From Limnephilus marmoratus (lineage: Eukaryota; Arthropoda; Insecta; Trichoptera; Limnephilidae): a DNA stretch of 64,000 bases. The notes under the pieces were generated by a model that saw nothing but the letters and a program-made list of their open reading frames with translations, did not search any database and was not told the DNA's origin. Shown here one piece after another: positions 63,205 through 64,000 of this stretch. The position numbers and the translations under genes are program-made. The stretch lies in NCBI GenBank assembly GCA_917880885.1, contig OU862919.1:51001058-51065057 (forward strand), given 5' to 3'. Position 1 is the first letter of the stretch. The number at the start of each line of letters is the position of its first letter.

Positions 63205-64000
63205 TAAGGGTATTTAACTTAAAAATAATTTTTATATTTCATTTTATATAATTGCATTTTGTGATATTTTTAAGTAATCAATCACCTCTACCTTTAATAT
63301 TTTGTCTATAATTCTCATATGCCTATACTTGTTTGTCTTTTAATATTAATCTTATCCTGACGAAGAACACTCTTTTTTCGAAACATGTTGATAATATTGA
63401 TTACATAAAGCTGTTTTTACAAAGTTATTTGTTCTCGTTTAATTAAAAATGACGCCACAAAGATTGGACCCATTTGCAGCATTTCAAGCTGGGTCGCCAT
63501 AACCAATTCGTTTGTGCAATTTCAATCAATGCATTTATTTGTTTCTCGAGAACCCTTCTATGGGCTTACACATCATTAGGTAGTACTTTTACGCCAGTTT
63601 TTTAAACATTTGTGGTCAGAAACATCCAAGTAGTGTAGTTTTGTAGCTCTAGCACGTATGAAGCTGTATGACTTTTGCACTCCCAGAAATAAAACCTTTT
63701 TAGTATAATTATCATTATGCATATATCCAATTGTATATCCGCATGTACATTATTTGGCTTAATATAGTAAATATGTTATTTTCCACATCAAGTATACAAT
63801 AAAATAAATGCAAGAATGTTTTTTTTGATAAATTAATACCGTAAAAAAAATATATATATATATTTATTCTCAAAACTCTTGAGAACATATCGTCGTTGCA
63901 TTCACAAAATATCCCATGTAAGGTTTTCGACCAATTTTTTTTTGTTTACACCATTTGATTCACCACGGTTTCCTAAATAATCTGACATAAATATATCTCA
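63205..64000. other. Unassigned AT-rich end of window
   Basis: A CTGACGA, GAAGAA/TTTTTTC stem and CGAAAC motif lies at 63357-63384. A (TA)n run is at 63849-63863. A duplicated T-rich tract follows. No gene seen. Confidence 0.4.

Noticed and set aside
1..64000. CRISPR array or bacterial defence system
   Set aside because: Tandem repeats here have no unique equal-length spacers, and all gene content is eukaryotic transposon-type.
1..64000. LTR retrotransposon or endogenous virus
   Set aside because: No paired long terminal repeats, protease, integrase or envelope-like frame found; the RT fragments are non-LTR type.

Overview
This is a eukaryotic, AT-rich, repeat-laden window that looks like insect intergenic or intronic DNA. 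No bacterial operon, CRISPR array, rRNA gene or complete host gene is visible. The case for an insect rests on several non-LTR retrotransposon (LINE) fragments of arthropod type, two mariner copies, piggyBac-like and PIF/Harbinger-like MITEs, Helitron-type elements ending in CTAG, a short TTAGG tract, and a repeat tail (GAACCTCCTCC followed by GAAGTCG) that I associate mainly with Lepidoptera. The species cannot be named; Lepidoptera or Hemiptera would both fit. Layout: 1-610 is GC-richer and may hold a 5' UTR and a tiny first coding exon. 1.3-7.6 kb carries a LINE (LINE-A) whose 3' end is a double stem-loop, the first copies of a SINE (SINE-1) sharing that 3' end, and two other LINE relics. 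9.2-13.5 kb holds an internally deleted mariner, an inverted-repeat element (family F), a TTAA-flanked piggyBac-like MITE and a TTA-flanked foldback MITE. 14.6-17.7 kb holds two LINE relics and a 1 kb inverted duplication. 18.7-19.9 kb is a 31-bp minisatellite split by a hAT-type MITE with an 8-bp target duplication. 20.7-22.5 kb holds a TIR element, a foldback element that carries a tRNA-like module, and another interspersed repeat. 23-38 kb is a patchwork of C-rich/G-rich Helitron-like elements, SINEs, LINE tails and nested insertions. 39-49 kb holds a large foldback repeat, a second mariner with the same internal deletion, and several LINE relics. 52.7-57.4 kb holds a mariner relic and the only nearly intact element: a LINE with a gag-like zinc-knuckle ORF and a 993-codon endonuclease plus reverse transcriptase ORF. 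59.9-62.1 kb is the 3' part of a hAT transposase gene with one in-frame stop and an embedded palindrome. How the parts relate: there is no pathway. The relations are parasitic. SINE-1 appears to borrow the 3' recognition structure of LINE-A. Mariner deletion derivatives would need a transposase made elsewhere. MITEs imply unseen autonomous partners. Nesting gives a relative order: a LINE inside a Helitron-like element, SINE-1 inside SINE-3, a LINE-A tail inside SINE-1, a LINE inside the foldback repeat X, and a hAT MITE inside a minisatellite. All calls come from reading the sequence; no database search was run.
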